The notes under the pieces are model-generated. The model saw only the letters and a program-made list of their open reading frames with translations. It made no database searches and was not told where the DNA came from. The translations under genes were made by a program, and so were the position numbers. From Deltaproteobacteria bacterium (GTDB lineage: Bacteria > Desulfobacterota > Desulfobacteria > Desulfobacterales > UBA2156), in the NCBI GenBank assembly GCA_019309485.1, contig JAFDGC010000009.1, positions 7,380-71,379 of the forward strand: DNA of 64,000 nucleotides, given 5' to 3'. Position 1 is the first letter of the stretch; every line of letters begins with the position of its first letter. Shown in pieces: positions 33,945-43,278 of the stretch.

Positions 33945-35939
33945 CTATAAAGGGGCATCGGTTTGGAGCCGATAAAGACGATAGTAAAACCCCCGTTTTT
34001 CCATGAGGGTGCCATGAGGGCCCGTTTCCACCACCCGGCCGTGGTGCAGGATGAGGATTCGATGGGCTTGACGTGCCGTGGAAAGCCGATGGGCGATCAG
34101 AATACACGTCTTTTTCGCCGTTAGGGTTGCCATTGCCTGTTGAATGCGTGATTCGGTCTGGGAATCGATGTACGAGGTGGCTTCGTCCATGAGGATCAAG
34201 TCCGGATCCCGGGCGAGGGCCCGGGCAATGGAAACGAGCTGGCGTTCCCCGCTGGAAAGGGATTTCCCCCCCTCGGAAACGCGGGTTAGGATCCCGTCCG
34301 GAAGGCGCTGGATCAAAGGCATGCATCCGGACTGTTCCAGAATGCGCCGTTTTTCCTCGTTGTTGTATCCCGTTTTTCCTTGAAAAATATTTTCTTCCAG
34401 AGTCCCGGAAAAAAGAAAGGGGTCCTGGGTCACCAGGGCCATCCTTTTGCGCAACCGATAGGGATCCCATCGAGTCGAGTCGATTCCGTTGATGGATATC
34501 TTTCCGGATACCGGATCGTAAAACCGGGGAATCAGGTGGATCAGGGTGGTCTTCCCGGATCCGGTGGGGCCGACGACGGCGAGCGTCTCCCGGGGGGACA
34601 CGGTAAAGGAAACCCGGTCCAGGACCGGTTCCCCTTTCACATAAGAAAACGAAACGTCTTTAAACACGATGGTGCGGATGCGGTCATCGGGCGGCACTCC
34701 CGGGGAAGGATGCACCACCGACTTTTCCATGGATGCTGTGGTATCCATGATCATGAAAATCCGCTCGGCCGAGGCCATGGCGTTTTGCATGACATTGTAT
34801 TTTTCCGCCAAGTCCCGGATAGGGTTGAAAAACATCCGCATGTAAGACAGAAACGCCACCAGGGAGCCGAGACTGATGCGCCCGGAAACCGCTGCACCGC
34901 CCCCGTAGTAAATGATCACGGCGATGGCCACCGCGCCCAACAGCTCGATGACGGGCATGAAAAGGGCGAAGATCCGGATCTGGCGAATGCCGGCCAGGTA
35001 GTTTTCATGGTTCAGGATTTGAAATCGTTTGAAATTTTCGGCTTCGTGCCGGAAGAGCTGGATCACACGGATACCGGCGATGGTTTCGGCGATATGGGTG
35101 TTCATTTCAGCGATCTTGATGCGCAGGGTTCGAAACACATCCCGGGCCAGATCGGCGAACCGGAAAGAGGCGAAAATGACAAAGGGCAGGATAACAAAAG
35201 AGATCAGGGCGAGTTCCCAGTCGATCACCAAAAGGACGCCCGCGATCCCGAAAAGCAAAAAGAGGTCCTTGAAGACCACGACGATGACCGACGTCAACAG
35301 TTCGTGCATGTTTTGCACGTCGTTCGTCACCCGGGTCGTCAGCCTTCCTACGGGATTCTTTGTGAAAAAGGGCATGGCCTGGTCTTGAATATGGGTGAAA
35401 AGGGCCATGCGAAGGTCGTGCATGATGTTTTGTCCGGTATATTCCAGCACCATGACCTGGAAGAAATTAAACGCGAAACTGGCCGCGACCAGACCCAGAA
35501 GGATGCCGGCGGCGATTCCCACGCCCGACAAGTCCTTCCGTCGCAGCGCCTTGAGATCTTCCGGGTGCAGATTCCGAAGTTGGTCGTAAGGAATTGTCGC
35601 CGTATCCGCTTCCACGACGAAATACGCCGAATACCGGGCCACGAGACGTCGATTCACCGGGTCCGACAAATCGACCACATAAAGACGTGAGGCGGGTCCC
35701 GGCGAAGCGGGCGATTGTGTGCCGGTATCCTTTTGGGGCGGCACGATGTACCGGTCGATGGCCACCTTGGTCACGTACGGGATGGAAAGGTCGAGAAGGG
35801 TGAGCATGAAGACCAACGCGACGGTTAAAACGAACCCCCAGCGATACGGTCGGGCAAAGGGGTATATCTTCCCGATCATCTTCAGATTATCGGGTTTTCC
35901 GAGCCGATCTTCCTCGAAGTAGCCGAAATCACCGTGCAT
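33945..35939 (-). CDS. ABC exporter half-transporter, permease plus ATPase (second gene of pair)
   Basis: The 664-residue MsbA-like protein has six transmembrane helices followed by a nucleotide-binding domain. Walker A is GPTGSGKTTLIH, the signature is LSSGERQ, Walker B is LILMDEAT, and the switch histidine is in LIAHRLST. A long periplasmic loop (about residues 60-145) is inserted between the first two helices. ATG at 35939 (MHGDFGYFEEDR) overlaps the upstream ABC gene by 11 bp and is preferred to the longer frame. With that gene it probably forms a heterodimeric exporter of lipid or drug type; substrate unknown. Confidence 0.92.
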   Translation of the reverse strand: MHGDFGYFEEDRLGKPDNLKMIGKIYPFARPYRWGFVLTVALVFMLTLLDLSIPYVTKVAIDRYIVPPQKDTGTQSPASPGPASRLYVVDLSDPVNRRLVARYSAYFVVEADTATIPYDQLRNLHPEDLKALRRKDLSGVGIAAGILLGLVAASFAFNFFQVMVLEYTGQNIMHDLRMALFTHIQDQAMPFFTKNPVGRLTTRVTNDVQNMHELLTSVIVVVFKDLFLLFGIAGVLLVIDWELALISFVILPFVIFASFRFADLARDVFRTLRIKIAEMNTHIAETIAGIRVIQLFRHEAENFKRFQILNHENYLAGIRQIRIFALFMPVIELLGAVAIAVIIYYGGGAAVSGRISLGSLVAFLSYMRMFFNPIRDLAEKYNVMQNAMASAERIFMIMDTTASMEKSVVHPSPGVPPDDRIRTIVFKDVSFSYVKGEPVLDRVSFTVSPRETLAVVGPTGSGKTTLIHLIPRFYDPVSGKISINGIDSTRWDPYRLRKRMALVTQDPFLFSGTLEENIFQGKTGYNNEEKRRILEQSGCMPLIQRLPDGILTRVSEGGKSLSSGERQLVSIARALARDPDLILMDEATSYIDSQTESRIQQAMATLTAKKTCILIAHRLSTARQAHRILILHHGRVVETGPHGTLMEKRGFYYRLYRLQTDAPL

Positions 35940-37689
35940 CGAATTCTTCCTCGATTGACTGGAGTTGATGGGTGCGGCGGTAATAGTCGCTGGTGGAAAG
36001 CAGTTGGGCATGGGTTCCGGAATCGACGATACGGCCCTGATCCATGACGATGATCCGATCCGCGGGACGTACCGCCGAAATGCGATGTGAAACGAGAATC
36101 AGGGTTTTTTCCCGGGTTACGGAATAGAGCTCCCGGATGATCCGGTGGGCCGTGACCGTGTCCACTTGACTGATGGGGTCATCCAGGATCAGGATGGGGG
36201 CATCCGAAAGGAGGGTCCGGGCCAGGGCCACCCGCTGCTTTTGCCCCCCCGATAATACGAGGCCCTTTTCACCGGCCAGGGTTTTCAACCCGTCGGGGAA
36301 TCCCTGAATCGTATCGTCCAGGGCCGCTCGATGCAAGACATCCCGGAGATGTTTTTCGGTGACGCCGGGTCTTTTCAGGGTGATATTGAATTCAATGGTG
36401 TCGGCGAAAAGGAATGCCTCCTGGGGCATGAAGGCCATGCATGCCCGAAGACGGTCCAACTCCATATGACGGATGTTGACGCCGCCCAAGGTGATCATTC
36501 CTCCAAAGACGTCGTACAAGCGGGGTATCAGGCTGATCAGGGTCGTTTTTCCGGCGCCCGGCGGTCCCACAATCCCCAACGTGCTTCCCTGTGGAATCTT
36601 CAGGTTGATCTCCGCCACCGCCGGCCAGGGTCTTTCCGCATCCGTTGGGGAATCATAAGAAAAGGCAACGTCTTGAAAACACAGATCCCATCGGTTGGGG
36701 GTCTTTGTTTTCCCTGGTTCGACAGGGGGAACTTCCGGAAGCGTGTTCATAATTTTTTTAATGCGGTCCAACGACGCGCCCCCGCGTTGAATGAGATTGG
36801 TGACCCATCCCAGGGCCATCATGGGCCAGGTCAAGAGCCCCAGATAGCTGATGAACGCCACGAAATCGCCGGGAGTGATGGCGAAACGTATGGTCTGGCG
36901 GCCGCCCAGATACAGCACAAGAACCAGGCTCAAATTGGCGAAAAAGAGCATCATGGGGAAAAAGGATTGGATCAGGCGTGCCAAGGCCAGGTTGACGCGG
37001 ACGTAACGCCGGGACACGTTGGCCACATCCTCGGCGTTTTTGGATTCGAGGAGGTATGCCTTGACGATACGGATTCCGGCAAACCGCTCCCGAACCGTTT
37101 CCGTCATTTCGGAAAAAACCCCTTGGACCTCCTGGTAGAGCCGGTGCATCCGCTTGCTGAAAAATTTGGTCGAAAAGACGATCAGCGGCATGGGGATAAG
37201 GACAAAAAGGGTAAGCCCTACGTGGATATACGCCATGAACCCCACGGCGGCGGTTCCCAGGACAACGGCGTCCGTCAAGGCCACCAAGCCCATTCCCGTT
37301 GCCATCCGCACGTTTTGAATGTCGTTGCTGGCATGGGCCATGAGGTCGCCGGCGGCGGTTTTGTCGAAATATGAGGGGGAAAGGCCTTGAATATGGGCGA
37401 ACAGGCGATTTCGCAGTCCTTCTTCCACCCTGCGGGAGAGCCCCATCAGCCGCAGGCGCCATCCATAGCGGAGAAGGCCCATGGCTAGGGCAATCCCGAC
37501 AATGAGCCCGGCGTATTGAAGCAAATCCTGGTCAGATGCACGAAACGCCGTCAGATCATCCACTGCCAGTTTCAAAATCCGTGGGATGAAAAGCTGGAGG
37601 ATATCCACGGCGATCAGGCAAAGGAGTCCCGCCGCAATGTCGAAACGGTTTGCATGAAAATACGGCTTAATGAGGTCAAATTTTCGCAT
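35929..37689 (-). CDS. ABC exporter half-transporter, permease plus ATPase (first gene of pair)
   Basis: This 586-residue partner has the transmembrane domain (about 1-310), then Walker A GPPGAGKTTLIS, signature LSGGQKQR, LILDDPISQVD as Walker B, and LVSHRISAV. Walker B ends in Asp (LILDDP) instead of the usual catalytic Glu, while the partner has LILMDE. That points to an asymmetric heterodimer with one degenerate ATP site. ATG at 37689 (MRKFDLIKPYF) is preferred because the upstream 76 codons show no family similarity. It is divergent from the RNase II gene. Confidence 0.92.
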   Translation of the reverse strand: MRKFDLIKPYFHANRFDIAAGLLCLIAVDILQLFIPRILKLAVDDLTAFRASDQDLLQYAGLIVGIALAMGLLRYGWRLRLMGLSRRVEEGLRNRLFAHIQGLSPSYFDKTAAGDLMAHASNDIQNVRMATGMGLVALTDAVVLGTAAVGFMAYIHVGLTLFVLIPMPLIVFSTKFFSKRMHRLYQEVQGVFSEMTETVRERFAGIRIVKAYLLESKNAEDVANVSRRYVRVNLALARLIQSFFPMMLFFANLSLVLVLYLGGRQTIRFAITPGDFVAFISYLGLLTWPMMALGWVTNLIQRGGASLDRIKKIMNTLPEVPPVEPGKTKTPNRWDLCFQDVAFSYDSPTDAERPWPAVAEINLKIPQGSTLGIVGPPGAGKTTLISLIPRLYDVFGGMITLGGVNIRHMELDRLRACMAFMPQEAFLFADTIEFNITLKRPGVTEKHLRDVLHRAALDDTIQGFPDGLKTLAGEKGLVLSGGQKQRVALARTLLSDAPILILDDPISQVDTVTAHRIIRELYSVTREKTLILVSHRISAVRPADRIIVMDQGRIVDSGTHAQLLSTSDYYRRTHQLQSIEEEFDAR

Positions 37690-37795
37690 GGGTGTGTCGT
37701 GCCGACCCACGGTAATGCACCGTAAACGGGTGGGATGCCGGGAGCTATAACAGAATCGATCCGGGGAGACAACAACCGCCGGTATTTTTCGCGCG

Positions 37796-37824
37796 TTGAC
37801 TTTGTTTCCTCCGGTTGTTAAGGT
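37796..37824 (+). promoter_or_regulatory. Candidate promoter for the RNase II/R gene
   Basis: TTGACT (37796-37801), a 17-bp spacer and TAAGGT (37819-37824). The predicted start would fall at or next to the ATG at 37831, giving a leaderless mRNA. The AAGG in the -10 box could instead be a Shine-Dalgarno site. Confidence 0.35.
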
Positions 37825-37830
37825 ATCTTC

Positions 37831-39825
37831 ATGAAAATCGGTACCGTCGTCGAGTTCATCGACCGTCAAAAAATGACTTGTGCCGTGGTCATGGAGCTCA
37901 AAGGCGACCGACTCCACGTGATCACCGAGGGGAATCGAGAGATCAACCTCTCACTCAAGCGCCTCTCCCATCTCAGCGACACGGTATTGGACACGTCCAT
38001 GGGTCGGGATCGACTGGTGGCCCACCTCAAAGAAATCGCCGCCCGAAGAGAGATCCTCATGACCCGCGTGGACATCCGGGAGCTGTGGGAGATCTTGCAT
38101 ACCGAACAGGACTGGATCGACCTTCCCACCATGACCGGGCTTTGTTTCCCGGACGCCCCGGACAAAGACCACGAATCCGCCGTGGTGCGTGCCTTTTTTA
38201 ATCAACGATTGTATTTCAAGTTCGATACCGGGCGTTTTTTCCCCTATCCCGAAGAAAAGGTCCAGGAGTTGACGGCCCGGGCCGAAGAGGAAAACCGCCG
38301 CCAGGAGATCATCGAGCAGGGAAGGCGATGGGTGAAACGGGTTATGGAAAGCCCCCATCCGCGGCTCGAAGACGCGGATTTACCGCTGGTGGAAATGCTT
38401 CAGTCCCATTACCTGTATGAAAAGGACAGCCCATCCTATGCGCTGAGCCGCGCCGTATTGGCGGATACCGGTATCGACACCCCGGATAAGATTTTCCGGC
38501 TCCTGGTCAAAGTGGGGGCCTGGTCCACAGATGAAAACATCGATCTGATCCGCCTGGAGATTCCGACCGGCTTTCCTTCAGGAGCGATCGATTCGGCAAA
38601 GCGACTGATCCGGGAAATACCCTTGTTTCATCCCGGTCTTCCGGTCGAAAACCGGAGAGATCTGACCCATTTGCCGGTGATCACCATTGACGGCCAGGCC
38701 ACGTTGGATTTTGACGATGCCCTGAGCGTCGAAGATCTTGGAAATCGGCTCAGGGTGGGGATCCATATCACGGACGTGGGAGAGGTGATTCAAAAGGATA
38801 CGCCCTTGGATCGGGAAGCCCGTTCGCGGGGGAGTTCCATTTACATGCCGGATCAGCGGATCCCCATGATTCCCCCGGAATTATCGGAAGATCTGTGCAG
38901 CCTGCGTTCCGGAGAAATCCGGCCGGCCTTGAGCGTCCTGGTGGAATTGGATCCTTACGGCGACGTCCTGGATTGGGAGATTGTCCCCAGCAATATTCGG
39001 GTGAAAGATCAGTTAACCTACCAGGATGCCAATTTGTCGGCGGAAAAAGACCCCGCGCTCCAGGGCCTGGTGCATGTGGCCCGGCAGTATCGCCGAAAGC
39101 GCATGGCACAAGGCGCGCTGCATATTTCCCTTCCGGAGATTCACATCCACCTGGATGAATCGGGGGACGTTTCCCTAAACCGGATCAACCGGGAAAGCCC
39201 CAGCCGTCTTGCCGTGGCGGAAGTCATGATTATGGCGAACGCGCTCATGGCCGCATTTCTCAAGGAAAAAGGCATTCCCGCCGTCTTCCGTTCCCAGCCC
39301 CGACCCAAAGAGCGGCTCTATGAAGGAGAGGAGGGGACCCTCTTCCAGAACTGGATGCAACGGAAACTGCTGAGCCGGTTCGTTTTGAGCCCCGAGGCCG
39401 AACCCCATAGCGGTCTCGGCCTGGACGCCTATGTCACCGGAACATCCCCCATCCGGAAATACTTCGACCTGGTCACTCAGAGACAGATCCGTTCGGCGTT
39501 CGGTCTAGAATCTTCCTATTCACGGGAAGAGGTGGAAGGGATCATTGCGGAGCTGGAACCGGTGATGGCCCACGTTATCGCCGTACAGGTCCGGAGAAGC
39601 CGCTATTGGCTCCTGAAGTTTCTGGAAAAGCGGATCGGCCAGAAAGAAGAGGCCATCGTTCTGGGAAGATCTCGGACCGGTTACCAGGCGTTAATTCCGG
39701 AATATATGATGGAATGCCGGGTCTCGGTTCCGGCCAGCTATGAACTGAAACCCGAGGATGTGATCCGGATCACCATTCAGCACGTGGATGCGCGAAACGA
39801 TGCCTTCAATGTCTTCATGAGCTGA
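37831..39825 (+). CDS. RNase II/RNase R family 3'-5' exoribonuclease
   Basis: The 664-residue hydrolytic exoribonuclease has an RNB catalytic domain (about 285-570). The active-site aspartates are in ITIDGQATLDFDDALSVED, with GIHITDVGEVIQ and RGSSIYMPDQRIPMIP following. YVTGTSPIRKYFDLVTQRQI and RSRYWLLKFLEKR are typical late motifs, before a C-terminal S1-like domain. The N-terminal part (1-230) lacks a clear double cold-shock domain, resembling the shorter deltaproteobacterial and cyanobacterial forms. It overlaps the 3' end of larC by 11 bp (convergent). Confidence 0.93.
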   Translation: MKIGTVVEFIDRQKMTCAVVMELKGDRLHVITEGNREINLSLKRLSHLSDTVLDTSMGRDRLVAHLKEIAARREILMTRVDIRELWEILHTEQDWIDLPTMTGLCFPDAPDKDHESAVVRAFFNQRLYFKFDTGRFFPYPEEKVQELTARAEEENRRQEIIEQGRRWVKRVMESPHPRLEDADLPLVEMLQSHYLYEKDSPSYALSRAVLADTGIDTPDKIFRLLVKVGAWSTDENIDLIRLEIPTGFPSGAIDSAKRLIREIPLFHPGLPVENRRDLTHLPVITIDGQATLDFDDALSVEDLGNRLRVGIHITDVGEVIQKDTPLDREARSRGSSIYMPDQRIPMIPPELSEDLCSLRSGEIRPALSVLVELDPYGDVLDWEIVPSNIRVKDQLTYQDANLSAEKDPALQGLVHVARQYRRKRMAQGALHISLPEIHIHLDESGDVSLNRINRESPSRLAVAEVMIMANALMAAFLKEKGIPAVFRSQPRPKERLYEGEEGTLFQNWMQRKLLSRFVLSPEAEPHSGLGLDAYVTGTSPIRKYFDLVTQRQIRSAFGLESSYSREEVEGIIAELEPVMAHVIAVQVRRSRYWLLKFLEKRIGQKEEAIVLGRSRTGYQALIPEYMMECRVSVPASYELKPEDVIRITIQHVDARNDAFNVFMS

Positions 39826-41008
39826 CGGCATCCGGAACGGCCAGACCATTCCCTGCAGCCGATACGGCGGAATAGACGTCTCTCAGCGGAATCCCGCGTT
39901 CTTTGGCGATTTTTCGACAGGTTTCGTACTCGGGGACAATCCGCCATTTTCCATCTGGTTCCCGGATCCGCTTGGCGGGAAGGGGACCGTAGATCGTTTC
40001 GACGGTCACCGGCTCGCGGGGCAACGTCCATCGCGGGACCTCCGAGAAGCGGACGCCAAGGGTGGTGCTTTCACTGAGGAGGCATCGAAGCACCGCCTCC
40101 CGCTCCTTTTCCTTGCACAACACCTGGATCAAGGTCCCCGGCCGGTTCTTCTTCATGAAGACCGGAATCCAGTACACGTCCAAGGCCCCCGATTCGAAGA
40201 GGCGTTCCATGAGATGCCCGAAAATTTCGGGATTCATGTCGTCGACGGCGCATTCGGCCACGACGATGTGTTCCGCGGTTCCCTCCAGCGGCGGAGAGGG
40301 CCTTCCCACCACCACCCGGAGGAGGTTCGGCATTTCCTTGAGATCCCGTGTTCCGGCACCATAGCCGATCTTTTCAACGACCATATCCGGCATTCGGGTA
40401 AAGCCCTCGGAAAGCGTGGCGATGACCGCCGCCCCGGTGGGGGTCGTCAGTTCACGGGGGATCTCTGTCTGGTGGACCGGCACCCCCTTCAGAATTTCCA
40501 ATGTGGCAGGCGCCGGGACGGGAAGGCGTCCGTGGGCGCAGTCGATCCAGCCCGTTCCCAAAGGGATGCGGGAAGCGACGATTTTCCGGAGTCCAAGGTA
40601 GTCCAGGCCCAGACACGACCCCACCACGTCCACCAGGGCATCCACGGCGCCGAGTTCATGGAAATGCACCTGATCCTTTGGACAGCCGTGAAGGAAGGAT
40701 TCGGCCGCGGCGATCCGATCGAATATTTTCATGCTCGACCCTTGGACATCCGGAGGCAAGGGGCTCTCTTGGAGCATGCGGCGGATGTCCGCAAAGGCTC
40801 GAACCGGCACATCGTTTTGTATCTTCACGGTCACTTTCGTACCGCGGATCCCATGGCGGTACACCGAGTGGACGTCCAGCGTGAAACCGGTGAGGGGAAG
40901 ACGCTTCAACTGGGTGTCGAGCCATTCCACCGGGACGCCCAGATCAATAAGCGCTCCAAGGATCATGTCCCCGCTCAATCCGGAAAAACAGTCAAAATAG
41001 GCGAACAC
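39815..41008 (-). CDS. larC: Nickel-pincer cofactor biosynthesis protein LarC
   Basis: LarC inserts nickel into the pincer nucleotide cofactor of lactate racemase and LarA-like enzymes. The 397-residue protein starts MFAYFDCFSGLSGDMILGAL and has VHFHELGAVDALVDVVG, AHGRLPVPAPATLEIL, ELTTPTGAA and VDDMNPEIFGHLMERLF. In some species larC is split by a programmed frameshift into larC1/larC2; here it is a single frame. larA, larB and larE are not in the window. It follows the M20 peptidase gene by 12 bp. Confidence 0.94.
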   Translation of the reverse strand: MFAYFDCFSGLSGDMILGALIDLGVPVEWLDTQLKRLPLTGFTLDVHSVYRHGIRGTKVTVKIQNDVPVRAFADIRRMLQESPLPPDVQGSSMKIFDRIAAAESFLHGCPKDQVHFHELGAVDALVDVVGSCLGLDYLGLRKIVASRIPLGTGWIDCAHGRLPVPAPATLEILKGVPVHQTEIPRELTTPTGAAVIATLSEGFTRMPDMVVEKIGYGAGTRDLKEMPNLLRVVVGRPSPPLEGTAEHIVVAECAVDDMNPEIFGHLMERLFESGALDVYWIPVFMKKNRPGTLIQVLCKEKEREAVLRCLLSESTTLGVRFSEVPRWTLPREPVTVETIYGPLPAKRIREPDGKWRIVPEYETCRKIAKERGIPLRDVYSAVSAAGNGLAVPDAVSS

Positions 41009-41020
41009 GGCATCTTTCCT

Positions 41021-42175
41021 TTACAGGCTGTCGGAGGGCGTTTCGGCATGAAGGACTAGAATTTTCACCATCAGTTCAGACATCCGAACCATGTCGTCCA
41101 GGCGGATCCATTCGGAGACGGTGTGCATGTCGCGCATGCCGGTTCCCAGCACACCGGCCGTGATCCCTTTTTCATAAAAGATATTGGCGTCGGAGCCTCC
41201 CCCGGAGGCTTTGCAGACCATTTTCCGGCCCAGGGCATCGGCGGCCCGCCGGGCCAAAAGAACCACCGGATGGTCTTCCGGGATGTTTGTTTTGGAAAAG
41301 GAGCGCTCCACACGCGCCTCCAGGCGGGGAAGGCCCTCCCCGGCGGCGGGTCCGCTGTACCCGTCCACTTCCCGTTTGAAGGCCTCCGCGATGGCCGCGG
41401 TCACCTTCTCCAGTTTAGCCTCATCGTGGCTTCGGCTTTCCCCGATGAGGGTGACCCGATTCGGAACGATATTGGTGGCGAATCCGCCCTGAATCACCCC
41501 GATATTGCAAGTGGTTTCCCGATCAATGCGCCCCAGTTGCAACGCGGCCACGGCCCGGCAGGCCACCTGAATGGCGTTGATCCCTTTTTCTGGTGCTGCG
41601 CCGGCATGGGCTTCCTTTCCGAAGACATCGAAGGTCATGCGGTTGGCGGCGGGCGCCCGGGTGATAATTCCTTCGGTGTCCGTGGCGTCGAGGACATATC
41701 CCCATTTTGCCAAGATTCGACGCGTATCCAGATGCTTGGCGCCGGCCAGGGCGTCTTCCTCGCACACGGTGAAAACCAGTTCCAGCGGGCCGCAAGGCAG
41801 ATTCCGTTCCTGAATCGCCCGGAGGGATTCAAGGATGATGGCGATGGCGCTCTTATCGTCGGCCCCCAATATCGTCTTCCCGTCGCTTTTGAAAACACCG
41901 CCTTCAAATATGGGGTGAATCTGTTCACCAGGCGGCACGGTGTCCATGTGGGCGCTCAACAGAAGGGGTTCGACGGGCCGGTTTCCCGGCAGCGCGGCCA
42001 GGAGATTCCCCGTATCGCTTCCAGTGGCCTTTCCCGCATCATCCACCCATGTGGTTGCCCCCAAATCCTCCAGCAGCCCCTGAAGCAATCGGGAAAAAGC
42101 CCCTTCGGACTTACTGACACTCCCGGTCTTCACCAAAGTCAAAAATGTGGTTTTCAAACGATTGGGGTCGATCAT
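41021..42175 (-). CDS. M20 family metallopeptidase, peptidase T-like
   Basis: The 384-residue cytoplasmic zinc aminopeptidase-fold enzyme has SAHMDTVPPG, ILGADDKSAIAII, FTVCEEDALAGAKHLD and SGGGSDANIFYEKG, covering the two-zinc site. The dimerisation domain lies between. Peptidase T-like members are annotated as tripeptidases, but substrate cannot be fixed. ATG at 42175 has AAAGGA 8 nt upstream and is preferred to TTG at 42181. It is probably cotranscribed with larC. Confidence 0.92.
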   Translation of the reverse strand: MIDPNRLKTTFLTLVKTGSVSKSEGAFSRLLQGLLEDLGATTWVDDAGKATGSDTGNLLAALPGNRPVEPLLLSAHMDTVPPGEQIHPIFEGGVFKSDGKTILGADDKSAIAIILESLRAIQERNLPCGPLELVFTVCEEDALAGAKHLDTRRILAKWGYVLDATDTEGIITRAPAANRMTFDVFGKEAHAGAAPEKGINAIQVACRAVAALQLGRIDRETTCNIGVIQGGFATNIVPNRVTLIGESRSHDEAKLEKVTAAIAEAFKREVDGYSGPAAGEGLPRLEARVERSFSKTNIPEDHPVVLLARRAADALGRKMVCKASGGGSDANIFYEKGITAGVLGTGMRDMHTVSEWIRLDDMVRMSELMVKILVLHAETPSDSL

Positions 42176-42209
42176 GATCAAATCCTTTCGTCTGCGTTCT
42201 TGCTTCGGC

Positions 42210-42238
42210 TTGACAGAAATGAAACAAGCATATTATAT
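42210..42238 (+). promoter_or_regulatory. Candidate selC promoter
   Basis: TTGACA (42210-42215), a 17-bp spacer and TTATAT (42233-42238) in an AT-rich stretch. Transcription would start about 8 bp before tRNA-Sec. Confidence 0.6.
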
Positions 42239-42253
42239 AGATCAATTAAGTGC

Positions 42254-42351
42254 GGAAGTGCGCAGCTCACTGGTGGGGCTCCCGGACTTCAAATCCGGTG
42301 TGAGGCGTTAAAACCGTCTCGGGTGGGTTCGATTCCCATGCACTTCCGCCA
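42254..42351 (+). tRNA. selC: tRNA-Sec (UCA), selenocysteine
   Basis: The 98-nt gene has an 8-bp acceptor stem (ggaagtgc / gcacttcc), a long variable arm (gtgaggcgttaaaaccgtctc region), discriminator G and an encoded CCA. The anticodon loop cttcaaa gives anticodon TCA, reading UGA. These are the diagnostic features of bacterial tRNA-Sec. It implies that SelA, SelB and selenoproteins exist elsewhere in the genome. Confidence 0.97.
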
Positions 42352-42664
42352 TTGGTTATACCGATTCCCACATTCGTGTTTCAGACCCGGGTATATCCCC
42401 TTGTCCCGAAGGATAGCAGGGCACATCAGTTTGCGCCCATTTTTATCGATTGTAATGTACGAATGCAAGGGATTATAGGATCAGCGCCGATTTCTGGATA
42501 TTGTCCGAATTACCCGCGACACCAAGATTACCGGATCGATCCTCCTGCTAAAAAACGCAGGAAAACAAAAGAATGTAGGGCCGGGGTAGGCGCATACAAC
42601 TCTATAACAGACTGCGCGTCCGAAGTGATGGAGTGAGAGGGAAGCGGGTAGATCCGTTGACAGA
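42352..42664. other. Intergenic region downstream of selC, no gene seen
   Basis: This gap of 313 bp has an open 94-codon frame on the plus strand, but with no start signal and no recognisable protein. A small hairpin, cctgc-taaaaaac-gcagg, lies around 42541-42560 without a T-run. I see no direct repeat of the tRNA 3' end that would mark an integration site, and no match to the repeat families. Confidence 0.5.
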
Positions 42665-42937
42665 TTATCGGGCGTACTGAGGATTGTCGAAGGCGACGGC
42701 GAATCCTGAAGGCTCAACCCGGACAATTGTTCCTTGCCGGCTCACCTGGACGGACTGGTGGGTTACATACGTCATCTTGATCCGATCCCCCGCAGAAAAT
42801 TTCCCTTTGGCTTCGATGAAAACCCCAGCACTGCCTTCATCGGTGATAACGCCGTGGTAGACACGGCCGGCAGTGACAAACTCCACAGGACGGGACACCT
42901 TCAGCCGGATATATTTCCGCCGAAACCGATGCGGCAT
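42665..42937 (-). CDS. PilZ-domain protein (c-di-GMP receptor-like)
   Basis: The 90-residue protein is a single PilZ domain. Arginines in MPHRFRRKYIRLKV stand where the RxxxR motif lies. The second motif, normally [DN]xSxxG, reads DEGSAG (in VITDEGSAGVFIEA), so Ser is displaced and c-di-GMP binding may be weak. The ending is GFAVAFDNPQYAR. ATG at 42937 follows AGAGGG with 8-nt spacing; GTG at 42970 is less likely. It is divergent from an HD-GYP response regulator, a plausible functional pair. Confidence 0.85.
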   Translation of the reverse strand: MPHRFRRKYIRLKVSRPVEFVTAGRVYHGVITDEGSAGVFIEAKGKFSAGDRIKMTYVTHQSVQVSRQGTIVRVEPSGFAVAFDNPQYAR

Positions 42938-43057
42938 CGATAGGCCCTCTCCTATTCCATATCTTTCCACATTTTATTTCTCGAAGGGTTCCATTACATA
43001 CAACGCCACATCAATGCAACGCTTTTTAGTGGTAAACCTTCTTCTGGCAATCCTTCG

Positions 43058-43143
43058 TTGAAGCTCCCCTGTTGTACTGCATGGCGGGATTTCCGTTTCT
43101 TGCCAACAAGCTTCGGGAAATGTGTTCGCTGTTGCGGTTCACA
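43058..43143 (+). repeat. Family A dispersed repeat, shortened copy A3
   Basis: It shares the left end (ttgaagctcccc, ggcgggatttccgtttc) and the right end (tcgctgttgcggttcac) with A1 and A2. It lacks the middle hairpin segment. Confidence 0.7.
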
Positions 43144-43207
43144 AGATCGTCCGGACCGCTTCTCCTGATCCCGCTTCCAGGGCGAAGGGTTCAACATTGA
43201 AGCCCTC

Positions 43208-43236
43208 TTGTACTTTCCGGTGGGATGTGTTATTTT
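43208..43236 (+). promoter_or_regulatory. Candidate promoter for the HD-GYP response regulator
   Basis: TTGTAC (43208-43213), a 17-bp spacer and TATTTT (43231-43236), about 40 bp before the GTG start. Confidence 0.45.
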
Positions 43237-43278
43237 GTCGGCCCATTAAAACCGCCACCCGTCAGCAGGAGTGTTGCC

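Larger units (their letters stand above)
42938..43278. other. Divergent intergenic region between PilZ and HD-GYP genes
   Basis: About 340 bp that holds the short family A copy A3 (43058-43143) and a candidate promoter at 43208-43236. No further gene is seen. Confidence 0.55.

Noticed and set aside
42352-42636. A 94-codon open frame after selC.
   Set aside because: No Shine-Dalgarno site, no recognisable family, and atypical composition for the genome.
42352-42664. An integration site next to tRNA-Sec.
   Set aside because: I found no direct repeat of the tRNA 3' end and no integrase remnant.
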